Shown: positions 56,559-64,000 of the stretch, piece after piece
Layout of the letters: each line of letters begins with the position of its first letter
Position numbering within the stretch: position 1 is the first letter of the stretch
NCBI RefSeq assembly: GCF_029626175.1
Contig: NZ_JARUBM010000002.1
Coordinates: 4,729,001 to 4,793,000 of the forward strand
Source: Micromonospora sp. WMMD1082
GTDB lineage: Bacteria; Actinomycetota; Actinomycetes; Mycobacteriales; Micromonosporaceae
Length of the DNA stretch: 64,000 nucleotides
Reading direction: 5' to 3'
Notes under the pieces: model-generated
Told to the model about the DNA's origin: nothing
The model's database searches: none
The model's input: the letters and a program-made list of their open reading frames with translations, nothing else
Translations under genes and position numbers: made by a program

Positions 56559-56990
56559 ATGTTCCTCGGCACCCACACTCCGCGCCTGGACGACAAGGGC
56601 CGGTTGATCCTTCCGGCGAAGTTTCGGGATGGGTTGGCGGGGGGTGTCGTGATCACTAAAGGGCAGGAGCGCTGCCTCTATGTCTTCCCGACACCGGAGT
56701 TCCAGCGGATCGCGGAGCAGTTGCGCGCGCAGCCGATGACGCACAAGGCGGCCCGGGCCTACAGCCGGGTCTTCTTCGCCAGCGCCCACGACGAGGTGCC
56801 GGACAAGCAGGGCAGGGTGACCATCCCGGCGCATCTGCGCACGTACGCGGGGCTCGACCGGGACCTGGTGGTCATCGGCGCGAGCACGCGGGTGGAGATC
56901 TGGGACAGGGTCGCCTGGGAGACCTACCTCGCCGAGAGCGAAGACGACTTCGCCGACATCGAGGAAGGGGTGCTGCCAGGCGGTCTGTAG
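56559..56990 (+). CDS. mraZ: Transcriptional regulator MraZ
   Basis: 143-residue AbrB-like protein with two swapped-hairpin repeats: [20 protein letters not shown] with KFRDGL, and [20 protein letters not shown]; each holds the DxxGR signature. It forms ring-like oligomers that bind TGGGN repeats upstream of mraZ. ATG with GGGCGAGGGGG upstream. It opens the dcw cluster, with rsmH following after 208 bp. Confidence 0.95.
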   Translation: MFLGTHTPRLDDKGRLILPAKFRDGLAGGVVITKGQERCLYVFPTPEFQRIAEQLRAQPMTHKAARAYSRVFFASAHDEVPDKQGRVTIPAHLRTYAGLDRDLVVIGASTRVEIWDRVAWETYLAESEDDFADIEEGVLPGGL

Positions 56991-57198
56991 GGCGTGGCGA
57001 CGCCCGACGTACTGCGAGATCTCCAGCCGCTTTCGAGTTCCTGGCATCCCTTCCCCGGTGCCAGGCGCGCGATCCGACCTCAGGGCCGTGGCCCGACGGG
57101 CGGGCGGAGAGCGGATGGGGATCTGGCGGTACGACGGCACGGCGTCGTCCGACGAGCAGGCGCGAGGACAATAACCGGTTCAACCAGTGGGGGTCGAC

Positions 57199-58305
57199 AT
57201 GGGGGAGCTACGCGGCACGCACGTGCCGGTGTTGCTCGAGCGGTGTCTCGAGCTGCTCGCCCCCGCGCTGGGCCGGGGTGGGCGCACCGTCCACGTGGAC
57301 GCGACGCTGGGTCTGGCCGGGCACGCCGAGGCGGTGCTCCTGGCCCATCCGGAGACGATCCTGGTCGGGCTGGACCGGGACACCGAGGCCCTGGCCCACG
57401 CCCGGGTCCGGCTGGCCCGGTTCGCCGACCGAATCCACCTGGAGCACGCCGTCTACGACGAGCTGCCCGAGGTGCTCGACCGGCTGGGCCATCCGACCGT
57501 GGACGGGATCCTGTTCGATCTCGGTGTCTCCTCGTTGCAGCTCGACGCGCCCGACCGCGGGTTCGCCTACGCGCAGGACGCGCCGCTGGACATGCGGATG
57601 GACCAGACCCGGGGGGTGACCGCCGAGGAGGTGGTCAACACCTACGGGCATCCGGAACTGGCCCGGGTGCTGCGGGTGTACGGCGAGGAGAAGTTCGCCG
57701 GGCGGATCGCCTCGGCGATCATCCGGGAGCGGGAGCGGGGCCCGATCACCTCGTCGGCGCGGCTGGCCGAGCTGGTCCGGGAGTCGATTCCGGCACCAGC
57801 CCGACGAACGGGTGGACACCCGGCAAAGAGAACGTTTCAGGCTTTACGGATCGAGGTAAACAGGGAGCTGGCGGCGCTGGAGACGGCGCTGCCGGCCGCT
57901 CTCGACCGGCTTTCGGTCGGCGGTCGCCTGGTGGTCCTGTCCTACCACTCGCTGGAGGACCGGCTCACCAAACAGGCGCTCGCCGACCGGGTCCGCAGCA
58001 CGGGCCCGATCGACCTTCCGGTCGAACTGCCCGGGTCGGAGCCGACGTTCCGGCTGCTCAGCCGGGGCGCGGAGCTGCCCGGGGAGGTGGAGGTCGCCGC
58101 CAATCCGCGGGCCGCTTCGGTGCGCCTGCGTGCGGCGGAACGGATCGACCCGCAGGCCCGGCAACGGGGGCGTACCGACCGCGAACGGTACCGCCGCCGG
58201 GTCAAGGCGATGCACCAACCGGGGACGGCATCGGCCACGGGATCCGGTCCGGATCCGCGGCGGATGCCGGGGGACAGCACGGACGAAGAGGGGGAGGGAA
58301 CATGA
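57199..58305 (+). CDS. rsmH: 16S rRNA (cytosine-1402-N4) methyltransferase
   Basis: 368-residue MraW-type methyltransferase. [15 protein letters not shown] at the N-terminus, SAM motif [52 protein letters not shown], and [20 protein letters not shown] and [14 protein letters not shown] are all typical. ATG at 57199 is preferred over the in-frame GTG at 57187 because GTGGGGGTCG forms its ribosome site. The stop overlaps the ftsL-like gene by ATGA. Confidence 0.95.
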   Translation: MGELRGTHVPVLLERCLELLAPALGRGGRTVHVDATLGLAGHAEAVLLAHPETILVGLDRDTEALAHARVRLARFADRIHLEHAVYDELPEVLDRLGHPTVDGILFDLGVSSLQLDAPDRGFAYAQDAPLDMRMDQTRGVTAEEVVNTYGHPELARVLRVYGEEKFAGRIASAIIRERERGPITSSARLAELVRESIPAPARRTGGHPAKRTFQALRIEVNRELAALETALPAALDRLSVGGRLVVLSYHSLEDRLTKQALADRVRSTGPIDLPVELPGSEPTFRLLSRGAELPGEVEVAANPRAASVRLRAAERIDPQARQRGRTDRERYRRRVKAMHQPGTASATGSGPDPRRMPGDSTDEEGEGT

Positions 58306-58895
58306 ACGTTGACAAGCGCCGGGACATCGCCGGCGCCGGGCAGCGCGCACCGCGGTCGGGGGGCCGGATCGCGGCGGAGCGGGTCCGGGGGGCCGGGGAC
58401 GCACGGCGGGCGGACCGGGCCGGCCGGCCGGCGGAGACTCGCGCCCGGGGGGCGCGCGAGTTTCCGACCCAGGGCAGCGCCGCGCTGCGTCCGGTGGAGC
58501 GCGCCGCCGCCGAGCGGGCGGAGTCGCCGCGGCTGCGGGTCGCCCCGCCGCCGCCGGTGCGGGTGCCCCGGGCACCCTTCGCGGCGCTCGTCGTGGTGCT
58601 CGTCGTCGGCGGGGTGCTGGGCATCCTGGCGGTCAACACGAAGATCAACGAGAACGCCTTCCGGCTGGACGAACTGCAGCAGCAGCAGGCCAAGCTCGAC
58701 GTGGAGCAGCAGCAGCTGAAGAAGCAGATCGCCGAGTCCGAGTCGCCGGGCAACCTCGCCGCCCAGGCCCGCAAGCTGGGGCTGGTCGAGTCGGGCGAGC
58801 TGGGGCTGATCCGGCTGCCGGACGGCAAGCTGATCGGCGTGCCGCAGCCGGCCGTCGGGCAGCCGTCCATCGCGAGCCAGGGCGGACAGGGGTAG
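58302..58895 (+). CDS. FtsL-like septum protein
   Basis: 197-residue bitopic membrane protein. A long basic, Arg/Ala-rich cytoplasmic N-terminus (residues 1-90) precedes one membrane span ([19 protein letters not shown]) and a short Gln-rich coiled coil ([20 protein letters not shown]), the FtsL/DivIC pattern, ending in [17 protein letters not shown]. Position between rsmH and ftsI is that of ftsL. ATG overlaps the rsmH stop (ATGA); ftsI begins 3 bp after. Confidence 0.85.
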   Translation: MNVDKRRDIAGAGQRAPRSGGRIAAERVRGAGDARRADRAGRPAETRARGAREFPTQGSAALRPVERAAAERAESPRLRVAPPPPVRVPRAPFAALVVVLVVGGVLGILAVNTKINENAFRLDELQQQQAKLDVEQQQLKKQIAESESPGNLAAQARKLGLVESGELGLIRLPDGKLIGVPQPAVGQPSIASQGGQG

Positions 58896-58898
58896 ATC

Positions 58899-61130
58899 GT
58901 GCCACCGAGGTCGGAGGAACCGCGCCGGGATGCCACAGGCTCCCGGCGCGGTTCGTCGCGCGGCACCGGAGAGCGGGGTGTGCCGCCCCGGGCGGCAGGG
59001 GACCGGGACGCCGAGCCGGGCATCGGCGGGATCTCCGACGCTCGCGCGTACACCCCTCGGGGCCGGACCATCCGGGAGGGTGCCGCGCCGGCCGCCGCCG
59101 GCCGCGCCGAGCAGCGGCGCACCCCACGCAGCAGCCGGACGCAGGACCCGTTCCGGCCGGCGTTGCAGGTGCTCGACGGCGGTCGCGCCGCCGGATGGGC
59201 CGGTGGCCGGCCGGGCGGTCCGGCCCGGCGGGACGGCGGCGCCGGCCGCGGCGCGGTGGTCCGGACCGTCACCGACCGCACCCGGCGCGACGAACCGCCG
59301 GCCGTCGCGCCACGGCGGCGGGTCGCCGCCGGCGAGTCGCGCCGGGGGGACCGGCCGCCCGTGCGCCGACCGGCCCGCAAGCCACCCCGCCCGCCCCGGC
59401 TCGCCGACCCCGGGCGCCGGCTGCGGCTGGGCACCGCGCTGGCGCTGGCCCTCTTCGTGGCCATCGGCGTGCGGCTCGTCGCGCTCCAGGCGGTCGACAC
59501 CCCGGCGTACGCCGACGGCGGGCTCGCCGACCGCCTCCGGACCGTGCAGCTGCCCGCGCCGCGCGGGGCGATCTACGACCGTTCGGGCGAGGCCGCCCTG
59601 GCGCACAGCGTGGAGGCCCGGTACGTCTACGCCGACCCGACCCGGATCGAGGACATCGGGGCGACCGCGCGGTCGCTCTCCCCGCTGCTCGGCATCCCGG
59701 CCTCGGAGCTGGCCGAGAAGATGCGACCGCGCAAGCGGATCAACGGCGACGACTCCCAGTTCGAGTACCTCGCCCGGGGGGTGGACATCGACCGCGCCAA
59801 GGAGATCATGGCGCTCAAGCTGTCCGGTATCAACACCCACCGCGACGAGCGGCGCGAGGTGCCCGGCGGCGACCTGGCCGCCAACCTGATCGGCTTCACC
59901 AGCCCGGACATGGTCGGGCTGGAGGGCCTTGAGGCGCGCCTCGACGACCTGCTGCACGGCGAGGACGGCCAGCGGGTCTTCGAGGTCGGTCTCGGCGACC
60001 TGGCCGCGCCCATCCCCGGCGGCTACAGCCGGACCACCAGGGCGAAGCCGGGCAGCTCCATCGTGCTGACCATCGACCGTGATCTGCAGTTCATGACCCA
60101 GCGGATCCTCGCCGAGCAGGCCAGGGCGGCGCATGCCAGCACCGCCGCGGCCGTGGTGCTGGACGTGCGTACCGGCGAGGTGCTGGCCCAGGCCAGCTAC
60201 CCCACCTACAACGCGGCGAAGCCCTCACCGAGCGACCCGACGGACCGGGAGGACGCGGCCACCAGCTTCGTCGTCGACCCGGGCTCGGTGCACAAGGCGA
60301 TCACGTTCGGGGCGGCGCTTCAGGAGGGGGTGATCACCGCGGACACCTCGTTCCCGGTGGCCAACTCCGTCGTCAAGGGCGACCAGCCATTCCGGGACAC
60401 CCACCCCGCCAACGGCCGGCGGATGAGCGCGGCCGGGATGATGGCGTACTCCTCCAACGTCGGCACCATCGCGATCGCCGACAAGCTCGGCGCCGAGCGC
60501 CTGATCGACTACCAGCGGCGGTTCGGGCTGGGCGAGCGGACCGAGGTCGGCATGCCCGGTGAGGCGAGCGGGCGGCTGCTGCCACTGACGGAGTGGAGCG
60601 ACTCGTCGTACGGGTCGGTGCCGATCGGGCACAGTGTGGACGCCACCCCGTTGCAGATGGCCGCCGCGTACGCCGCCATCGCCAACGACGGCACGTACAT
60701 CCAGCCGCACCTGGTGAAGGAGACGATCGCCCCGGACGGGACGCGGAGCCCGGCGGCGGAGCCGACGACCCGCCCGGTGCTCAGCCCGGCCAACGCCGCC
60801 GCCCTGCGGACCATGTTGGAGGCGGTCACCACGGTGGAGAGCGCCACCGGTCTGGCCGCGGCGGTGCCCGGCTACCGGGTCGCCGGCAAGACCGGCACCG
60901 GTTGGCGGCTGGTCGAGGGCAAGAAGCAGCCCGGCGATGTCGCCTCGTTCATCGGGATGGCCCCGGCGGAGAACCCGCGATACGTGATCGCGGTCTTCGT
61001 GCACAGCCCCGCCGGCGGTGGCGGTCAGGTCGCGGCGCCGGCGTTCCGGGACATGATGACCTTCACGCTACGTCACTTCAAGGTGCCGCCGTCGACGGAA
61101 CCGGCACCGACGTTCACGGTGTTCCCGTAG
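58899..61130 (+). CDS. ftsI: Septal peptidoglycan transpeptidase FtsI (PBP3/PBPB type)
   Basis: 743-residue class B penicillin-binding protein for septal cross-linking. A 170-residue basic, disordered N-terminal tail is followed by a membrane span (GTALALALFVAIGVRLVAL), a dimerisation domain (RGAIYDRSGEAALAHSVEAR, NLIGFTSPDMVGLEGLEARL) and the transpeptidase domain: S463-V-H-K466, SSN in AYSSNVGTIAIA, and K664-T-G. The cytoplasmic tail is longer than in E. coli FtsI but usual for actinobacteria. GTG at 58899. Confidence 0.95.
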   Translation: MPPRSEEPRRDATGSRRGSSRGTGERGVPPRAAGDRDAEPGIGGISDARAYTPRGRTIREGAAPAAAGRAEQRRTPRSSRTQDPFRPALQVLDGGRAAGWAGGRPGGPARRDGGAGRGAVVRTVTDRTRRDEPPAVAPRRRVAAGESRRGDRPPVRRPARKPPRPPRLADPGRRLRLGTALALALFVAIGVRLVALQAVDTPAYADGGLADRLRTVQLPAPRGAIYDRSGEAALAHSVEARYVYADPTRIEDIGATARSLSPLLGIPASELAEKMRPRKRINGDDSQFEYLARGVDIDRAKEIMALKLSGINTHRDERREVPGGDLAANLIGFTSPDMVGLEGLEARLDDLLHGEDGQRVFEVGLGDLAAPIPGGYSRTTRAKPGSSIVLTIDRDLQFMTQRILAEQARAAHASTAAAVVLDVRTGEVLAQASYPTYNAAKPSPSDPTDREDAATSFVVDPGSVHKAITFGAALQEGVITADTSFPVANSVVKGDQPFRDTHPANGRRMSAAGMMAYSSNVGTIAIADKLGAERLIDYQRRFGLGERTEVGMPGEASGRLLPLTEWSDSSYGSVPIGHSVDATPLQMAAAYAAIANDGTYIQPHLVKETIAPDGTRSPAAEPTTRPVLSPANAAALRTMLEAVTTVESATGLAAAVPGYRVAGKTGTGWRLVEGKKQPGDVASFIGMAPAENPRYVIAVFVHSPAGGGGQVAAPAFRDMMTFTLRHFKVPPSTEPAPTFTVFP

Positions 61131-61201
61131 CCGCTGCCTGCGGTTCGACTCCATGAGACGGAGATTCAGGCGCGCCGTGCGGCCGGGAGCGGGCGACCGG
61201 G

Positions 61202-61207
61202 TAGGGT
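61202..61207 (+). promoter_or_regulatory. Candidate -10 element before murE
   Basis: TAGGGT ends 8 nt before the GTG at 61216, which would give a nearly leaderless murE message independent of ftsI. No strong -35 was found, and the GTG lacks a ribosome site. Confidence 0.35.
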
Positions 61208-61215
61208 CTGACGCC

Positions 61216-62736
61216 GTGCGTGGCAATCCTCGTCCCCGTACCGTGACCGGAATCCGGCTCGGTGACCTGGCCGCCCGGCTCGCCGTGGCGCCTCCTACCA
61301 GCGGTGATCCGATGGTGACCGGGGTGACCCACGCCAGCGGCGAGGTCCACCCCGGCGACCTGTACGCCGCCCTGCCCGGTGCCCGCCGGCACGGCGCCGA
61401 GTTCGCCGCCGACGCGGCGGCGGCCGGAGCGGTTGCCCTGCTGACCGATCCGGCCGGCGCGCGGCTGGCCGCCGGGACGGGGCTGCCGGCCCTGGTGGTG
61501 CCCGATCCCCGCGCGGTGCTCGGCTCGCTCGCCTCGGCCGTCTACGGCGACCCGACGGCGGGGCTGACCGTGATCGGGGTGACCGGCACCGCCGGCAAGA
61601 CCTCCACCGCCTACCTCATCGAGTCGGGACTGCGCGCCGCCGGCCACACCACCGGCCTGATCGGCACCGTGGAGACGCGTCTCGGCGAGCTGGTGATCGA
61701 CAGCGTACGCACCACGCCCGAGGCCACCGACCTGCACGCGATGCTGGCCGCCGCCCGCGAGCGGGGGGTGACCGCGGTGGTCATGGAGGTCTCCAGCCAC
61801 GCCCTGGCGATGGGCCGGGTCGGCGGGGTGCGGTTCACCGTCGGCGACTGGACCAACTTCGGCTCCGACCACCTCGACTTCCACACCGACTCCGCCGACT
61901 ACTTCGCGGCCAAGGCGCGGCTGTTCGACGGCCGCTGCGCTGTGGAGGTGCTCAACCACGACGACCCGGCACTGAAGGGGCTGTTCCGGCCGGGCACGGT
62001 CAGCTTCTCCGCGGCCGGTGACCCGGCGGCCACCTGGTGGGCCGACCAGGTCGACGGCGAGGGGTACGCCCAGCGGTTCACCGTGCACGGCCCGGACGGG
62101 CGGGAACTGCCCGCCGCGGTGGCGCTGCCCGGCCGGCACAACGTGGCCAACGCCCTGCTGGCCATCGCCACCCTGGTGGCCGCCGGGGTCGACCCGGCGA
62201 TCGCCGCCGAGGGGGTGGCCGCCTGCGGCGGCGTACCCGGCCGTCTGGAGTCGGTGGGCGTGGCCGGCGGTGTGCGCGGCGTGGTCGACTACGCGCACAA
62301 GACGGACGCCATCGTGGCGGCGCTGGCCGCGCTGCGCGAACTCAGCACCGGCCGGCTGATCTGCGTGATCGGTGCGGGCGGCGACCGCGATCGGGGCAAG
62401 CGGCCGATGATGGGCGCCGCCGCCGCGGAGGGCGCCGACGTGGTGGTGGTGACCGACGACAACCCGCGTACCGAGGATCCCGCGGCGATCCGTGCCGAGG
62501 TGCTCGCCGGGGCCTACCGGGCCGGCGGGCCGGCCCGGGTCGTCGAGATCGCCGGCCGCCGTCCGGCGATCGACGAGGCCGTGCGGTTGGCCGCGCCGGG
62601 CGACGTGGTGGCGGTGCTGGGTAAGGGGCACGAGCGCGGTCAGGAGGTCGCCGGCGAGGTGCACCCGTTCGATGACCGGACCGAACTGGCCGACGCGCTG
62701 CGCGGCCGCTTCGGGGATCTGGAGGGCCGCCCGTGA
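61216..62736 (+). CDS. murE: UDP-MurNAc-tripeptide synthetase (meso-DAP-adding)
   Basis: 506-residue Mur ligase adding meso-diaminopimelate to UDP-MurNAc-L-Ala-D-Glu. P-loop GVTGTAGKTSTAYLIESGLR, VMEVSSHALAMGRVGGVRF, DYAHKTDAIVAALAAL and VVTDDNPRTEDPAAI: the DNPR motif selects meso-DAP. Start uncertain: ATG at 61153 is in frame and would add 21 residues, but GTG at 61216 (VRGNPRPRTV) follows a TAGGGT box and gives the usual N-terminus. The stop overlaps murF (GTGA). Confidence 0.93.
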   Translation: MRGNPRPRTVTGIRLGDLAARLAVAPPTSGDPMVTGVTHASGEVHPGDLYAALPGARRHGAEFAADAAAAGAVALLTDPAGARLAAGTGLPALVVPDPRAVLGSLASAVYGDPTAGLTVIGVTGTAGKTSTAYLIESGLRAAGHTTGLIGTVETRLGELVIDSVRTTPEATDLHAMLAAARERGVTAVVMEVSSHALAMGRVGGVRFTVGDWTNFGSDHLDFHTDSADYFAAKARLFDGRCAVEVLNHDDPALKGLFRPGTVSFSAAGDPAATWWADQVDGEGYAQRFTVHGPDGRELPAAVALPGRHNVANALLAIATLVAAGVDPAIAAEGVAACGGVPGRLESVGVAGGVRGVVDYAHKTDAIVAALAALRELSTGRLICVIGAGGDRDRGKRPMMGAAAAEGADVVVVTDDNPRTEDPAAIRAEVLAGAYRAGGPARVVEIAGRRPAIDEAVRLAAPGDVVAVLGKGHERGQEVAGEVHPFDDRTELADALRGRFGDLEGRP

Positions 62737-64000
62737 TCACGCTCAGCCTGGCCGAGGCGGCCTCGGCGGTCGGCGGTCGGCTGGTCGCCGCCGATCCCGC
62801 CGCGCAGCTCACCGGGAGCGTCGAGTTCGACTCTCGCAAGGTCACCCCCGGTGGGCTCTTCGTCGCCTTCGACGGGGAGAAGGTGGACGGGCACGACTAC
62901 GCCGCCGGGGCCGTCGAGGCCGGCGCGGTGGCGGTGCTGGGCACCCGCGTGGTGCCCGGGGTACCGATGATCCTCGTCGCCGACGCGCTGGACGCGATGG
63001 GCCGGCTGGCCCGCGCGGTGGTGGACCGGCTGCCCGAGCTGACCGTGATCGGGCTGACCGGCTCCTCCGGCAAGACCACCACCAAGGACCTCATCGCCCA
63101 GTTGACCGCCCGGCTGGGCGAGACGGTGGCGCCGCCCGGGTCGTTCAACAACGAGCTGGGGCACCCGTACACGGCGTTGCAGGCCGGGCCGGGCACCCGC
63201 TACCTGGTGCTGGAGAAGGGCGCGCGCGGCATCGGCCACGTGCGGTACCTCTGCGAGGTGGCGCCGCCCCGCATCGCCGTGGTGCTCAACGTCGGGGTCT
63301 CGCACATCGGCGAGTTCGGCTCGCAGGAGAACATCGCGCTGGCCAAGGGCGAACTGGTCGAGGGGCTGCCGGCCGCCGGCCTGGCCGTGCTCAACGCCGA
63401 CGACCCGCTGGTGGAGGCCATGGCCGCCCGTACGGTGGCCCGGGTGGTCCGCTACGGCGAGGCGGCCCACGCCGACGTGCGGGCCGTGGACGTGACGCTG
63501 GACGAGCGCGGGCGGCCCGCGTACACCCTGGTGACGCCGGAGGGTAGCGCGCCGGTGCGGCTCGGGCTGACCGGGCGGCACCAGGTCTGGAACAGCCTGG
63601 CCGCCGCGGCGGTGGCGCGGGAGCTGGGCATGCCGCTGACCGAGCTGGCCGTCGCGCTGGGCGCGCTCGGGTTGGTCTCCACCCGTCGGATGGACGTCTT
63701 CGAGCGCACCGACGGGGTGACCGTGATCGACGACTCGTACAACGCCAATCCGGCGTCGATGGCGGTGGCGCTGCGTGCGCTGCACGGCATCGGCAGCGGG
63801 CGGCGTACCGTCGCGGTGCTTGGCTACATGGCCGAGTTGGGCGAGTTCGAGGCGCAGGGACACGCCGAGGTGGGCCGTCTCGCGGCCGAGCTGGGCGTCG
63901 ACCGGCTGCTCGTGGTCGGCGAGGCGGCGGCGCCGATCCATCACGGGGCTACATCGGTAGGTGACTGGGGAGGAGGATCGGTGCTGCTCACCGATCAGGC
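62733..64000 (+). CDS. murF: UDP-MurNAc-pentapeptide synthetase (3' end outside window)
   Basis: Adds D-Ala-D-Ala to the UDP-MurNAc-tripeptide. 422 codons are present before the window ends. N-terminal substrate domain (ITLSLAEAASAVGGRLVAAD, FDSRKVTPGGLFVAFDGEKV), P-loop VIGLTGSSGKTTTKDLIAQL, and central motifs LVLEKGARGIGHVRYL and VLNVGVSHIGEFGSQENIAL, then DDSYNANPASMAVAL in the C-terminal domain, all in order. GTG overlaps the murE stop. Confidence 0.95.
   Translation, partial: MITLSLAEAASAVGGRLVAADPAAQLTGSVEFDSRKVTPGGLFVAFDGEKVDGHDYAAGAVEAGAVAVLGTRVVPGVPMILVADALDAMGRLARAVVDRLPELTVIGLTGSSGKTTTKDLIAQLTARLGETVAPPGSFNNELGHPYTALQAGPGTRYLVLEKGARGIGHVRYLCEVAPPRIAVVLNVGVSHIGEFGSQENIALAKGELVEGLPAAGLAVLNADDPLVEAMAARTVARVVRYGEAAHADVRAVDVTLDERGRPAYTLVTPEGSAPVRLGLTGRHQVWNSLAAAAVARELGMPLTELAVALGALGLVSTRRMDVFERTDGVTVIDDSYNANPASMAVALRALHGIGSGRRTVAVLGYMAELGEFEAQGHAEVGRLAAELGVDRLLVVGEAAAPIHHGATSVGDWGGGSVLLTDQ

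Noticed and set aside
1..64000. tRNA, rRNA or CRISPR loci
   Set aside because: No tRNA cloverleaf, rRNA segment or regularly spaced direct-repeat array was seen on either strand by eye; a covariance-model scan would be decisive for small RNAs.

Overview
The window is high-GC actinobacterial DNA, most likely from Micromonospora or a close relative in Micromonosporaceae. The evidence is the near-universal G/C third codon position, frequent GTG starts, ATGA/GTGA translational coupling, a mycobacteria-like order (PknL-type kinase, Rv2175c-like DNA-binding protein, prenyl synthase, MetF), an actinobacterial dcw cluster, a Salinispora-like carotenoid-tailoring cassette, and dispersed palindromic repeats. 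No rRNA, tRNA or CRISPR array was seen.

Layout. 1-4.7 kb: truncated Ser/Thr kinase gene, Rv2175c-like protein, polyprenyl synthase, metF, CDP-alcohol phosphotransferase. 4.7-10 kb: minus-strand carotenoid end-group cassette (CrtD-like, CruC-like, CruF-like, GNAT, CrtA-like) and a YbaK deacylase. 10-23 kb: a probable biosynthetic cluster. Its ten-gene minus-strand operon encodes an anthranilate-synthase-like pair, a B3/B4 protein, an ATP-grasp ligase, an MFS exporter, a TrpB2-like PLP enzyme, an Fe-S flavoprotein, a cupin, an AroQ-type mutase and a UbiD-type decarboxylase. A MocR/GntR regulator gene lies on each side. I cannot match this combination to a known product. 23-30 kb: the SOS mutasome cassette (HEPN protein, ImuA', ImuB, DnaE2) behind two LexA boxes. 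30-34 kb: methyltransferase, phosphodiesterase-like protein, DinB, DUF3040 protein. 34-39 kb: MoxR / DUF58 / transglutaminase operon. 39-45 kb: Mrp Na+/H+ antiporter operon with fused A-B subunits and an 80-bp tandem duplication. 45-48 kb: leuS with a leucine-rich leader peptide and terminator (an attenuator). 48.5-53.5 kb: accessory patch with an IS701-type element, a regulator remnant, two XRE regulators and hairpin repeats. 53.6-56.2 kb: TVP38 protein and GatD/MurT. 56.4-64 kb: start of the dcw cluster (mraZ, rsmH, ftsL-like, ftsI, murE, murF truncated).

How genes work together. In the 11.5-21.3 kb operon, the amidotransferase/synthase pair should divert chorismate to an ortho-amino product. 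The flavoprotein, mutase-like protein, cupin, decarboxylase and TrpB2-like enzyme could convert this into an unusual amino acid. The ATP-grasp enzyme could couple it, the MFS protein export it, and the B3/B4 domain protect translation from it; this is inference. Regulation visible in sequence includes LexA boxes, MraZ boxes, candidate MocR direct repeats, the leuS attenuator and several leaderless promoters.
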